From NCBI GenBank assembly GCA_946408355.1, contig CAMJRX010000010.1:1-64000 (forward strand): a DNA stretch of 64,000 nt. The letters are read 5' to 3'. Positions 8,726 to 16,524 of this stretch are shown in pieces; the first letter of the stretch is position 1; each line of letters begins with the position of its first letter. The notes under the pieces were generated by a model that was not told the DNA's origin, ran no database searches, and saw only the letters and a list, made by a program, of their open reading frames with translations. The stretch is from an uncultured Selenomonadales bacterium. GTDB taxonomy: Bacteria; Bacillota; Negativicutes; Selenomonadales; Selenomonadaceae. The translations under genes were made by a program, and so were the position numbers.

Positions 8726-9649
8726 ATGAAAAAAATTTTTTATACTGTGCTGTTAATTTTGTTGACGGCGAACCTTATCGGTTGCACTCAAGAGCAAAAG
8801 TCAGGCGACGTAAATCAAATTCCTACGGAAGTTGCAACTCCACAAGACGCTAATAATCCTACAAACGAGCCGCAAGAACCTGCGCCGCAAGCTCAACCCG
8901 ATAAAGATTATATTTTGGCTAACGACGATTTATCTAATCTTCAACTCAACGATCCAACCAAACCAGTTTACGATAAATACATTATGTGGGAGCGGCAGGA
9001 AAAAGGTTTGCCGTTTACTTTGCCGTATCTGGAGCCTTACGAGGCAGAGTCGGTTGTTTATCTGACTTTTGACGACGGTCCCGACGATAAAGTTACGCCG
9101 CAGATTTTGGATATTCTCAAAGCCGAAAACGTCAAGGCAACTTTCTACGTGTGCGGCAACATGGTTGAAGCTTATCCCGAAGTTTTAAAGCGCATTTTTA
9201 ACGAAGGTCACGCAATCGGCAATCACAGCTACAATCATCGCTACGACCAACTTTATGCTAGCCCGTGGGGTTTCATGGAGCAGATTATTCAAACCGACAA
9301 TGCTATTAAAAATGTTATCGGCGTACGCCCATTTATAATTCGTGCGCCGGGCGGTGTTGGCATGTTTAACGGCGATTATTGGTCAATGATTGACAGTTGC
9401 GGCTACGTTGAGCACGATTGGAACGCCTTAACTGAAGACGCTACGCCATCCAAGCCAAACGCTTCTCAACAAGTCAACAATGTCTTAAAATATTTAGGCG
9501 ATAACCCGCCGCGCTCCGTGATTATCCTCATGCACTCCAACAGCGATAAAGTCGAGACTGTTAAAGCTCTGCCCGAAATAATTCACTTCCTGCGCGATTG
9601 GGGTTATAAATTTGGCGTCGTCACTCCCATGACACCTCAGCCTTGGTAA
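8726..9649 (+). CDS. polysaccharide deacetylase lipoprotein (NodB domain)
   Basis: A 307-residue protein with a lipoprotein signal peptide ending in the lipobox LIGC (Cys ~20). A ~75-residue linker rich in P, Q and E follows, then a NodB (CE4) domain. The metal-binding and catalytic motifs are visible: VYLTFDDGPDD, the HSYNH zinc-site motif, RAPGGVGM and LMHSN near the end. Family members remove N- or O-acetyl groups from cell-wall or surface glycans. The lipobox places it on the outer side of a membrane. It is a single gene with its own promoter and a downstream hairpin. Confidence 0.9.
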   Translation: MKKIFYTVLLILLTANLIGCTQEQKSGDVNQIPTEVATPQDANNPTNEPQEPAPQAQPDKDYILANDDLSNLQLNDPTKPVYDKYIMWERQEKGLPFTLPYLEPYEAESVVYLTFDDGPDDKVTPQILDILKAENVKATFYVCGNMVEAYPEVLKRIFNEGHAIGNHSYNHRYDQLYASPWGFMEQIIQTDNAIKNVIGVRPFIIRAPGGVGMFNGDYWSMIDSCGYVEHDWNALTEDATPSKPNASQQVNNVLKYLGDNPPRSVIILMHSNSDKVETVKALPEIIHFLRDWGYKFGVVTPMTPQPW

Positions 9650-9726
9650 AAATATTTTTACGTATTTTAATAAAGATAAAACCTACGACACTTAAACCTT
9701 AATAAAATTCTGAAAACAAAGTAAAA

Positions 9727-9760
9727 GCTCCCGCCGACTTCGACAGGAGCAAATTTTTTT
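9727..9760. terminator. bidirectional terminator between convergent genes
   Basis: GCTCC...GGAGC arms with an inner CGA/TCG pairing; two further positions can pair as G-U only on the minus-strand RNA. T-rich tracts flank both sides. It lies between the convergent deacetylase lipoprotein gene and the 82-residue gene. Confidence 0.65.
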
Positions 9761-9774
9761 GTCATTGATCATTT

Positions 9775-10023
9775 TCACGCGGCATTATCCTCTTTCAAAA
9801 CGTAACGCATATACATCGGCAACTTTTCAATCGTTTTATCTAAGCGAGGATTTTTTCGCCAAAGATTGTATTTATGCAGTTCCGATTCAGAACGTCCGCC
9901 TTTGAAAAATTGATATACGCCTTTTGAAAAATCTTGAGTGAATAAATAGTACCGCTTCCCATTAGAGATTAAGTAAAAGTGAAGTTTCTCGTTGAGCTTG
10001 TTAACCGTTATTTTATTCTTCAT
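9775..10023 (-). CDS. small basic hypothetical protein (82 aa)
   Basis: An 82-residue protein with a strong SD (AGGAGG, 9 nt before ATG), so it is probably translated. It is lysine- and tyrosine-rich, with predicted strand-like segments (LHFYLISNGKRYYLFTQDF) and a helical C-terminal half (LDKTIEKLPMYMRYVL). I do not recognise a family. It is alone on the minus strand between the deacetylase lipoprotein and the divergent DeoR gene. A 19-bp inverted repeat lies about 120 bp upstream. Confidence 0.65.
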   Translation of the reverse strand: MKNKITVNKLNEKLHFYLISNGKRYYLFTQDFSKGVYQFFKGGRSESELHKYNLWRKNPRLDKTIEKLPMYMRYVLKEDNAA

Positions 10024-10141
10024 TAAATATTCCTCCTTATGAAAGGTTGCTGAAAAAATTTTCTCGCCGCTATTTTAATCGAAATTTTTTTGCTTGTCCA
10101 TAAGCGTAGGATAAATTTTTAATCAACTTTTAATTTAGCTT

Positions 10142-10160
10142 TGTAATAAGCTATATTACA
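10142..10160. promoter_or_regulatory. perfect 7-5-7 inverted repeat, candidate operator
   Basis: TGTAATA-AGCTA-TATTACA is a perfect 7-bp inverted repeat with a 5-bp spacer, in the ~300-bp region between the 82-aa gene and the DeoR regulator. The size and spacing fit a dimeric repressor site. The rest of the region (10024-10320) holds the DeoR promoter and is otherwise A/T-rich. Confidence 0.45.
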
Positions 10161-10226
10161 GTTAGCGTTGTAAAATTTTTGTAGTCTATTATAATTACCA
10201 TTGTTTAACCTCTCGCTCATCGGTTA

Positions 10227-10255
10227 TTGTCAAAATCGCTTGCTTATGTTATTAT
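10227..10255 (+). promoter_or_regulatory. promoter of the DeoR-family regulator
   Basis: TTGTCA (10227-10232), 17-bp spacer, TATTAT (10250-10255), 65 bp before the ATG. Confidence 0.7.
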
Positions 10256-10320
10256 GAAAAAAACAGGTAAAGACAAATAAAAACGTAGCTTATAAAAAGT
10301 AATTAGAGGAAGTATGAAAA

Positions 10321-11091
10321 ATGTTTTTAGAAGAGAGACAAGCTAAAATTTTAGAAATGCTCAAACAAGACGGCAAAGTTTTAGTAAAAGAATTGGCAGA
10401 AATTTTTGGTGTGACAGAAGACTCAATACGCAAAGATTTAAGCTCGCTAGAAATGGACGGTAAATTAAAACGAACCTATGGTGGCGCAGTGTCGATAGAA
10501 GAAAAACTTCAAATGACAGAGGCACAACGGCGCAGGATCTCCGATGTGGAGGCAAAGAGGAAAATTGCCGCCGCCGCAGTTAAACTTATCAAACCGCAGG
10601 ATTTAATTTTCTTGGACATTTCCACGATTAGTATTGCTATCGCGCAGATTTTGGAGAAAACCGAAACTAATTATAAAATCCTTACAAATATGGTTGACGT
10701 GCTTGTTATGCTCGCTCGCAATCCGAAGATAACTTTGTTTTTCGCAGGTGGACAAATTAATCAGAGCCGCGACGGTTTTTCTGACGTGCTCAACATGACG
10801 TTCCTTTCAAACTTTCGACCGGATATTTCTTTTATTGGTTCGTTCGGTGTTGACATCAAAAAAAATTCGCTGACCTCACGTGATACCGCCGCTGGCATCC
10901 ACAAGGCGCGAATGATTGAACTAAGTAAAACTTCTTATATAATTGCCGAATCGCGGAAAATCGGAGTCGAAAGCACCTATAGTTTTGCTCCGCTAGATAA
11001 AGTTGACGGCATTATCACCGAAGCTAAACTTTCCGACAACCTCATTGCGGCGGCTGAAAAATTGGGCGTGAAAATTATTTCGGCTGATTAA
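10321..11091 (+). CDS. DeoR-family transcriptional regulator
   Basis: A 256-residue protein. Residues ~3-58 form the DeoR winged helix (ERQAKILEMLKQDGKVLVKELAEIFGVTEDSIRKDL, then LKRTYGGAV). The C-terminal DeoRC sugar-phosphate-sensing domain includes IAAAAVKLIKPQDLIFLD, FFAGGQIN and a KARMIELSKTSYIIAESRKIG stretch. Such proteins repress sugar-catabolism genes and release DNA on binding a phosphorylated sugar. No sugar operon is adjacent, so the target is unknown. The SD (AGAGGA) fixes the ATG start. Its last 4 bp overlap the convergent gene. Confidence 0.92.
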   Translation: MFLEERQAKILEMLKQDGKVLVKELAEIFGVTEDSIRKDLSSLEMDGKLKRTYGGAVSIEEKLQMTEAQRRRISDVEAKRKIAAAAVKLIKPQDLIFLDISTISIAIAQILEKTETNYKILTNMVDVLVMLARNPKITLFFAGGQINQSRDGFSDVLNMTFLSNFRPDISFIGSFGVDIKKNSLTSRDTAAGIHKARMIELSKTSYIIAESRKIGVESTYSFAPLDKVDGIITEAKLSDNLIAAAEKLGVKIISAD

Positions 11092-11765
11092 TTCAACATG
11101 CTAAGCAGATAACTTGCGGGCACGCCGATAATCGGTTTTTGTGGCGCAAACGGATCTGTTAATCCTTCCTTAGCCTTCTGAATTGATTCAACCTGCGCGG
11201 ACTCGTCGTTAATCTTTTGCAAAAGTTGTTCGTGCTCAAAAAGTTCTTGCTCCGCCTTGAGCCGCGCCTTTAAACGTTTAAGTCGACGTTCCCAATAAGT
11301 TTCCTCTTCAACGTGGCGCGAATCGTTTTTGTGAATAGCTAACGACTGCCCGCGATACTCTTCCTTAGTTGCGCCGAATTGAATCACTTCGTGGCGACCG
11401 TAAGTACCGGGATAACCGCAGAGATAATCCGGAAAACTCAACTCTTCGCGCACGCTGTCCAAAACCCAAGTTTCATACTCCGAATCATTCTGCATAGCTT
11501 GAAAGCCCGCGTCGGAAATTACAATCGTCACGTCGTCGCGATAACGAGTAAAATTGCGCGGAATATTTTGGAGTTGCCCTTCAATGTAGGATTTGTATTC
11601 GTCAAGCGTCATTTCCTGCGGCGAAATTTTTTTCAGACCTTCCCGTGCCTCAGATAAAATTTCGTCGTAAGTCTTCTGCTTGTGGAAATTTTCGACGCGC
11701 CGTTCCAAATCTTCCATAAGCGTAATCACGCCGCCAATATAAAAATTGTCCAGATGAATTTCCAT
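11088..11765 (-). CDS. hypothetical protein (225 aa)
   Basis: A 225-residue, charged protein with a good SD (GGAGGGTGA, 6 nt before ATG). I do not recognise a family. The middle holds aromatic and glycine-rich motifs (FPDYLCGYPGTYGRHEVIQFG). Residues ~145-190 are a likely coiled coil (YWERRLKRLKARLKAEQELF). No signal peptide or membrane segment is visible. Its SD is part of a strong hairpin (11772-11804) that also looks like the terminator for nth, so its expression may depend on read-through. Confidence 0.65.
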   Translation of the reverse strand: MEIHLDNFYIGGVITLMEDLERRVENFHKQKTYDEILSEAREGLKKISPQEMTLDEYKSYIEGQLQNIPRNFTRYRDDVTIVISDAGFQAMQNDSEYETWVLDSVREELSFPDYLCGYPGTYGRHEVIQFGATKEEYRGQSLAIHKNDSRHVEEETYWERRLKRLKARLKAEQELFEHEQLLQKINDESAQVESIQKAKEGLTDPFAPQKPIIGVPASYLLSMLN

Positions 11766-11771
11766 AAAAAA

Positions 11772-11804
11772 TCACCCTCCCTTACAAATTTTATCGGAGG
11801 GTGA
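11772..11804 (-). terminator. terminator of nth overlapping the SD of the next gene
   Basis: TCACCCTCC and GGAGGGTGA form a perfect 9-bp stem with a 15-nt loop. On the minus strand it is followed by six T, as expected for an intrinsic terminator after nth (ends 11815). The minus-strand right arm GGAGGGTGA is also the SD of the 225-aa gene, 6 nt before its ATG, so in a read-through RNA the site would be closed by the hairpin. Confidence 0.75.
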
Positions 11805-11814
11805 AATTTTTTTC

Positions 11815-12441
11815 TTAACAACTCGTTGACGGACAAATTTTCGACAGCGGGCAGAGGTCGCATTTCGGATTACGAGCTTTACAAATTTCGCGCCCATGCC
11901 AAATTAGCCAGTGATGAGCGTCCGACCATTTTTCACGCGGAATAATTTTCTGCAAGCCTAATTCAACCTCAAGCGGCGTTTTACCTTCGGCAAGTTTCAT
12001 TCGATTAGCTAAGCGAAAAACATGCGTGTCGACGGCAATCGCGGGATTTTTAAAGGCGACACTCGTCACAACGTTTGCAGTTTTTCTACCGACGCCAGGC
12101 AATTTAATCAGCTCATCAAAATCTGCAGGAACTTCGCCGCCATAATTCTCTAGTAAAAGTTTTGAAGTCTCGACGATATGTTTAGCCTTTGAACGCGCTA
12201 ATCCGCACGGCTTGATAATTTCCTCTAATTTCGATTGTCCAAGTTGCAAAATTTTTTCGGGCGTGTTCGCAATCGGAAATAAAACTTGCGTGACTTGATT
12301 GACTCTCTTATCAGTACACTGCGCGGATAAAATTACGGCAACCAACAATTCAAACACCGAATCAAATTTAAGTTGAGGAATTGCGCCGCGATACGTTTCC
12401 TCTAAAACTTTTAATTCCTCAAGTTTAATTTTGTCGTCCAT
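11815..12441 (-). CDS. nth: endonuclease III
   Basis: A 208-residue DNA glycosylase/AP lyase for oxidised pyrimidines in base-excision repair. It has the helix-hairpin-helix LPGVGRKTANVV with the catalytic Lys, the downstream VDTHVFRLANR with the catalytic Asp, and the C-terminal [4Fe-4S] motif C-x6-C-x2-C-x5-C (CKARNPKCDLCPLSKIC). The length is normal. The ATG lies one base after the stop of the 45-codon ORF, so translation is likely coupled. The transcript probably ends at the hairpin at 11772-11804. Confidence 0.97.
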   Translation of the reverse strand: MDDKIKLEELKVLEETYRGAIPQLKFDSVFELLVAVILSAQCTDKRVNQVTQVLFPIANTPEKILQLGQSKLEEIIKPCGLARSKAKHIVETSKLLLENYGGEVPADFDELIKLPGVGRKTANVVTSVAFKNPAIAVDTHVFRLANRMKLAEGKTPLEVELGLQKIIPREKWSDAHHWLIWHGREICKARNPKCDLCPLSKICPSTSC

Positions 12442-12442
12442 G

Positions 12443-12580
12443 TCAATTCGTTAAACTCCTCACCGGTGCGGGAATTCTGCCGCCACGAGGCAACGTGACG
12501 TTGCATCCAATGGACGCGCCGCGCCAATCAATATTTTTAACGTTGTCGCCGCGTTGCATTTTTCTAATTGCAATGTCCAT
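12443..12580 (-). CDS. 45-residue small protein sharing the C-terminus of the upstream UPF0210 protein
   Basis: Too short for the track. It is an ATG-started ORF one base after the UPF0210 stop, ending one base before the nth ATG, a spacing identical to that of its real neighbours. The protein reads MDIAIRKMQRGDNV, then NIDWRGASIGCNVTLP, and ends [13 protein letters not shown]. Those last 13 residues equal the last 13 of the UPF0210 protein. At DNA level the shared tail differs only at synonymous positions and in the stop codon (TGA versus TAA), which suggests an old tail duplication kept by selection. The function is unknown; it could compete for or regulate whatever the UPF0210 tail binds. 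Confidence 0.7.
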   Translation of the reverse strand: MDIAIRKMQRGDNVKNIDWRGASIGCNVTLPRGGRIPAPVRSLTN

Positions 12581-12581
12581 T

Positions 12582-13952
12582 TTAATTCGTCAAGCTCCTA
12601 ACAGGCGCGGGAATTCTGCCGCCGCGAGCAATAAACGCCTCCGAGCTCCATTGATTTTTAACGGGAACAATCGGACAGTAGCCGAGCAAACCGCCATATT
12701 CGACGACATCGCCGACCTTAGCACCAGGCACGGGAATTAATCTAACGGCGGTTGTTTTATTGTTGACGACGCCAATAGCCGCCTCGTCCGCAATAATCCC
12801 GCTCAAAGTCGCCGCGCTAACGTCACCAGCAACCGCAATCATATCCAGCCCGACGCTACAAACGCAAGTCATAGCCTCCAACTTTTCAATCGACAACGAG
12901 TCTTGCTTAACCGCCGCAATCATGCCTTCATCTTCGCTGACGGGAATAAATGCGCCACTCAAGCCGCCGACGTGTGAACTTGCCATAAGCCCGCCCTTTT
13001 TAACCGCGTCATTTAACAAAGCCAGCGCGGCAGTCGTACCTGGTGCACCGCAAGCTTCAAGTCCCATTTCCTCTAAAATACGAGCAACCGAATCGCCGAC
13101 GGCAGGTGTAGGAGCCAATGACAAGTCAATTATTCCGAACGGCACGCCTAATCTACGCGACGCCTCTTGAGCTACGAGTTGACCGACGCGAGTAATTTTA
13201 AATGCCGTCTTTTTAATCGTTTCGGCAATCTCCGTAAAGTTCGCGCCCTTTAAATCTTCCAACGCATGCTTGACGACGCCGGGTCCACTTACTCCGACGT
13301 TGATAACTTTATCGGGTTCGCTGACGCCGTGAAACGCCCCCGCCATAAACGGATTATCTCCAGGCGCATTGGCGAAGATAACTAACTTTGCACAACCGAT
13401 AGCTTGCTTGTCGCGTGTAAGTTCCGCCGTCCGTTTGATAACTTCACCCATTTCGCGAACGCAATCCATATTTATGCCCGCCTTAGTCGACGCCAAATTA
13501 ATTGAGCTACAAACTAAATCAGTCGAGGCTAAAGCTTGCGGAATTGATTCAATTAAAATCCTGTCACCAGGCGTATAACCTTTTTCAACTAATGCGCTGA
13601 AGCCGCCAATAAAATTAACGCCAACCTCTTTGGCGGCGCGGTCAAGAGTTTCAGCGACGGGCACATAACTTTCCGCCTTGCAACTTTCAGCGACAATCGC
13701 AATCGGCGTAACGGAAATTCTTTTGTTGATAATCGGAACTCCATATTCAGCTTCAATCTCCTCGCCCGTCTTAACTAAAAATTCTGCGGAACGAGTGATT
13801 TTATCGTAAACATTGCGGCAGAAGTCGCGCAAATTTGGATGAGCGCAATCTCTTAAAGAAATGCCCATAGTTATAGTTCGCACGTCGAGTTTGTTGACGG
13901 TTATCATACGGTTTGTTTCGAGTATGTCTTCAATCGTTATCAAAATCGACAC
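12582..13952 (-). CDS. UPF0210/DUF711 (PFL family) protein
   Basis: A 456-residue protein of the UPF0210 family, uncharacterised but widespread in Firmicutes and archaea and structurally related to glycyl-radical-type barrels. Typical segments are [21 protein letters not shown] near the start, [15 protein letters not shown] in the middle, [15 protein letters not shown], and the C-terminal [14 protein letters not shown]. It starts one base after the ACT-domain protein and ends one base before the 45-codon ORF. The pairing with a UPF0237 ACT protein is conserved in many genomes and suggests an amino-acid- or ligand-sensing pair. No enzymatic activity can be assigned from sequence. Confidence 0.93.
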   Translation of the reverse strand: MSILITIEDILETNRMITVNKLDVRTITMGISLRDCAHPNLRDFCRNVYDKITRSAEFLVKTGEEIEAEYGVPIINKRISVTPIAIVAESCKAESYVPVAETLDRAAKEVGVNFIGGFSALVEKGYTPGDRILIESIPQALASTDLVCSSINLASTKAGINMDCVREMGEVIKRTAELTRDKQAIGCAKLVIFANAPGDNPFMAGAFHGVSEPDKVINVGVSGPGVVKHALEDLKGANFTEIAETIKKTAFKITRVGQLVAQEASRRLGVPFGIIDLSLAPTPAVGDSVARILEEMGLEACGAPGTTAALALLNDAVKKGGLMASSHVGGLSGAFIPVSEDEGMIAAVKQDSLSIEKLEAMTCVCSVGLDMIAVAGDVSAATLSGIIADEAAIGVVNNKTTAVRLIPVPGAKVGDVVEYGGLLGYCPIVPVKNQWSSEAFIARGGRIPAPVRSLTN

Positions 13953-13953
13953 C

Positions 13954-14232
13954 TCAAATCTTGTGCATTACGTCGAAAATATCTTGGTGTTGAGTTTTAA
14001 TTTCGACGCCAATAGCCTCGCCCTGTTCGCGAAGTTTTTGTTGCAAATCAACGAGCCGAATTTTACTTTCCGACGCCTCAGCGAACAGTATCATATTAAA
14101 AAAGCCGTCCAAAATATTTTGATTAATGCTTAGAATGTTGACGTTGTTATCGGCAAGAATTTTAGTTACGGCGGCGATTATCCCGACTCTATCCTTGCCG
14201 ACAACTGTCACGATTAATTTCATTTCTATCAC
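13954..14232 (-). CDS. ACT domain protein (UPF0237)
   Basis: A 92-residue single ACT domain: [31 protein letters not shown] is the classical beta-alpha-beta start with the DRVGII loop. ACT domains bind small ligands, usually amino acids. This family is normally encoded directly before UPF0210, as here, where one base separates them. The track's first residues (MIE) may be upstream of the true ATG at MKLIV; the SD GAGGTGATAG precedes either. Confidence 0.93.
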   Translation of the reverse strand: MIEMKLIVTVVGKDRVGIIAAVTKILADNNVNILSINQNILDGFFNMILFAEASESKIRLVDLQQKLREQGEAIGVEIKTQHQDIFDVMHKI

Positions 14233-14253
14233 CTCGCGCAGAATATAGCACAG

Positions 14254-14901
14254 TTATTTTTTTGCGGCAAGTTGATAACTTTTTTCCAGCCGCGCAGAAA
14301 TTTCTTCAAACGTCAAAGTTCCGTCCAATCGGATTGTTAGCCATGATTTTTTATTCATGTGCCAGCCGCGAAAATATGTTTCTCCGTCGAAAATTTTATC
14401 CAACTCTTCAGGCTCAACGCGCAGATTTAAAATTTCAATCTCTTCCGCGCCGCCGAGTTTCAAATATTTTTTCGGGATATTTGCAATCAAAGCGTACCAT
14501 TTGCGGTTGTCCTTGCGGCGGAAGATTGCAAAGTTAGGATATTTTTCCCAGAGGAACTCCGGCTCATCAGAAAATTTTTCGCGAATATATTCGATAAGTT
14601 TCAACGTCTGCGTGGACTTAAAGATTTCGTCGTCAAAACATTGCGCGGCAATTTCATTCAAAACGCGCTCATATTCCGCCTTGACGGTGCCGACAAATTC
14701 GCCGCTTGCGCCCTCGACCAAATGCAATGTGTAAGGCTCGCCGTCAGCGTCGACAATTTTTGTAGTGACAGAGCTGCTCTTGTCGATTATAATTGTCAGC
14801 GTGAAGTCATTTAAAAATCTTTGGTGTCGAATAAAATTTTCCCCGTCGACTTCAAAGCCACAACTTAAAATTTTTTCGCGATTAAGCTTTTTATTCTTCA
14901 T
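14254..14901 (-). CDS. MmcQ/YjbR family protein
   Basis: A 215-residue protein. The C-terminal ~120 residues match the YjbR/CyaY-like fold: FEFLWEKYPNFAIFRRKDNRKWYALI-type core, VEPEELDKI, and the ending HMNKKSWLTIRLDGTL, typical of the family. An extra N-terminal domain of ~95 residues (HQRFLNDFTLTIIIDKSS) is found in some Firmicute members. The biochemical role is not established; DNA binding has been proposed for the family. The upstream 7-bp-type repeat (14901-14936) supplies an AGGAGTG about 11 nt before the ATG, the only SD-like site. Confidence 0.8.
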   Translation of the reverse strand: MKNKKLNREKILSCGFEVDGENFIRHQRFLNDFTLTIIIDKSSSVTTKIVDADGEPYTLHLVEGASGEFVGTVKAEYERVLNEIAAQCFDDEIFKSTQTLKLIEYIREKFSDEPEFLWEKYPNFAIFRRKDNRKWYALIANIPKKYLKLGGAEEIEILNLRVEPEELDKIFDGETYFRGWHMNKKSWLTIRLDGTLTFEEISARLEKSYQLAAKK

Positions 14902-14929
14902 TCCTAATTACCCACTCCTAATTCTTAAT

Positions 14930-14957
14930 TGAAAAAGACGCCCTCAGCGGACGTCTA
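14930..14957 (-). terminator. intrinsic terminator of sigH
   Basis: Minus strand AGACGTCC-GCTGA-GGGCGTCT: an 8-bp stem with one G-T pair, followed by TTTTT. It starts inside the sigH stop codon. Confidence 0.85.
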
Positions 14958-15692
14958 AGTATGCGTAGATTTCATATGGCGGTCAAGTGTCGACAGCCCG
15001 CGATAGACTGTGCCGATGTCGATAGCCTCGCCACGACTGGCAACGTAGCGTTCAAGTTTGCGTTTCACTCGTTGCAATGCGTTATCGATTGATTTAACAT
15101 GACGGTCAAGGCTCGACGCAATTTCTTGATAAGATTTTCCGTCAAGATAAGCCATGAGTACTTGCCATTCCAGCTCGCTAAGAATTTCGGACATTTTCTT
15201 TTCAATAGCAAGGAATTCTTCGCGGCTAATAATCAGTTCTTCAGGGTCGGCAACTTTAACGCCGCTAATCACGTCTAAAAGTGTTCGGTCGCTGTCCTCG
15301 TCGTAAATCGGCTTGTTTAGCGAAATGTAGGAGTTCAGCGGAATATGTTTTTGGCGCGTAGCAGTTTTTATCGCCGTAATAATTTGGCGCGTGACGCACA
15401 ATTCTGCGAAGGCATGGAAACTCGACAGCTTATCGCTTTTGAAATCGCGCACTGCCTTATAAAATCCAATCATGCCCTCTTGGATAATATCTTCCCTGTC
15501 TGCGCCGATTAAAAAATAAGAACGCGCTTTAGCTCGGACAAAACTCCTGTAACGATGAATCAGATAATCAAGCGCGGAAGCGTTATTTTTTTCCTTTATC
15601 TCGACAATGAGTTCCTCGTCGGTGAGCGATTCATATTTAGCGTACTCGTCGGCAATTTCACTCTCGAAAGAATTTTCAACGTTTGATTTCAT
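14955..15692 (-). CDS. sigH: RNA polymerase sigma factor, SigH-type
   Basis: A 245-residue sigma-70-family factor. Region 2 reads ALDYLIHRYRSFVRAKARSYFLIGADREDIIQEGMIGFYKAVRDF, followed by the SSFHAFAELCVTRQIITAIKTATRQKHIPLNSYISLNKP promoter-recognition part that is highly characteristic of Bacillus SigH. Region 4 (LDGKSYQEIASSLDRHVKSIDNALQRVKRKL) is at the C-terminus. SigH controls sporulation entry or competence in relatives; its role here is unknown. It has a near-consensus sigma-A promoter and its own terminator, so it is monocistronic. In many Firmicutes it instead follows yacP (here at 57 kb). Confidence 0.92.
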   Translation of the reverse strand: MKSNVENSFESEIADEYAKYESLTDEELIVEIKEKNNASALDYLIHRYRSFVRAKARSYFLIGADREDIIQEGMIGFYKAVRDFKSDKLSSFHAFAELCVTRQIITAIKTATRQKHIPLNSYISLNKPIYDEDSDRTLLDVISGVKVADPEELIISREEFLAIEKKMSEILSELEWQVLMAYLDGKSYQEIASSLDRHVKSIDNALQRVKRKLERYVASRGEAIDIGTVYRGLSTLDRHMKSTHT

Positions 15693-15718
15693 GTCACGTC
15701 CTCCATTTTTACGCGCTG

Positions 15719-15747
15719 ATTATACTGCACGGCTTATTTTTAGTCAA
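15719..15747 (-). promoter_or_regulatory. sigma-A promoter of sigH
   Basis: Minus strand TTGACT (15747-15742), 17-bp spacer, TATAAT (15724-15719), 26 bp before the ATG. This is one of the best promoters in the window. Confidence 0.85.
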
Positions 15748-15818
15748 ATTTTTTCGGCGGCTAAGTAGGGATTATTGCGGTGGAGGTAGAATAAATCTTT
15801 TTTTCGGAGGTTGAAATT

Positions 15819-16394
15819 TTGGGTAAAATAATTTTGGTGACGGGCGGGGCACGTAGCGGAAAAAGTTCATTCGCCGAAAAGCTCGCATTAAAAATCGGCG
15901 ACGGACGGGCGGCTTACATTGCCACCGCGCAAATTTTTGATGACGAGATGAATTTTCGCGTTAAACTTCACCAATCGCGGCGCGGCGATAATTGGCGAAC
16001 ATTTGAGGCACCATTTGCGGCGGAAGAAAAAATTTTGGAAGCAGGGAAAAATTTTAACGCTATTCTCTTTGATTGCGTCACAATTTACGTTAGCAATTTC
16101 CTCTGCGCGGCTGAACTTGACGATGAAAAATTTTTGTACGACAATCTGCGCGGGCTGATTCAAAAACTTATTAACGCCGCTTTGAACTCCAATGCTAAGA
16201 CAATTTTTGTAACTAACGAAGTTGGCTTTGGCATTGTTCCTGAAAATAATTTGGCGCGACGTTTCCGAGATTTAGCTGGACTTGCCAATCAAATGTTAGC
16301 CGCGCACGCTGATAAAGTTTTCTTGACGATAGCAGGCATTGCCGTTGACATAAAAGAATTAGAGTTTGTGGCTAATAAAGTAAGCACGACATGA
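15819..16394 (+). CDS. cobU: adenosylcobinamide kinase / adenosylcobinamide-phosphate guanylyltransferase
   Basis: A 191-residue bifunctional enzyme of the nucleotide-loop assembly of cobalamin. The P-loop is ILVTGGARSGKSSFAEKLA, the histidine of the GMP-transfer region lies in VKLHQSRRGDNW, and the C-terminal VTNEVGFGIVPENNLARRFRDLAGLANQMLA is diagnostic. It starts with TTG, 8 nt after CGGAGG. No other cobalamin gene and no cobalamin riboswitch is visible nearby, so it probably serves corrinoid salvage together with genes elsewhere. Confidence 0.95.
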   Translation: MGKIILVTGGARSGKSSFAEKLALKIGDGRAAYIATAQIFDDEMNFRVKLHQSRRGDNWRTFEAPFAAEEKILEAGKNFNAILFDCVTIYVSNFLCAAELDDEKFLYDNLRGLIQKLINAALNSNAKTIFVTNEVGFGIVPENNLARRFRDLAGLANQMLAAHADKVFLTIAGIAVDIKELEFVANKVSTT

Positions 16395-16473
16395 AAATCT
16401 GACTATGAGCATTTTTGCGGCGTAAATTTTCCAACGTGCCCGTGAGAACAATTATAACTTTGTAATAAAAAAT

Positions 16474-16498
16474 CCCGCAGATAAAAATCGTCTGCGGG
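16474..16498. terminator. bidirectional terminator between cobU and aspA
   Basis: CCCGCAGA-N9-TCTGCGGG, a perfect 8-bp stem with A/T tracts on both sides; the T6 run on the minus side favours aspA termination. Confidence 0.88.
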
Positions 16499-16524
16499 TA
16501 AATTTTTTATGTGGCGTAAAATTT

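Noticed and set aside
15748-15818. Cobalamin riboswitch before cobU
   Set aside because: The gap is far too short and has no conserved B12-box.
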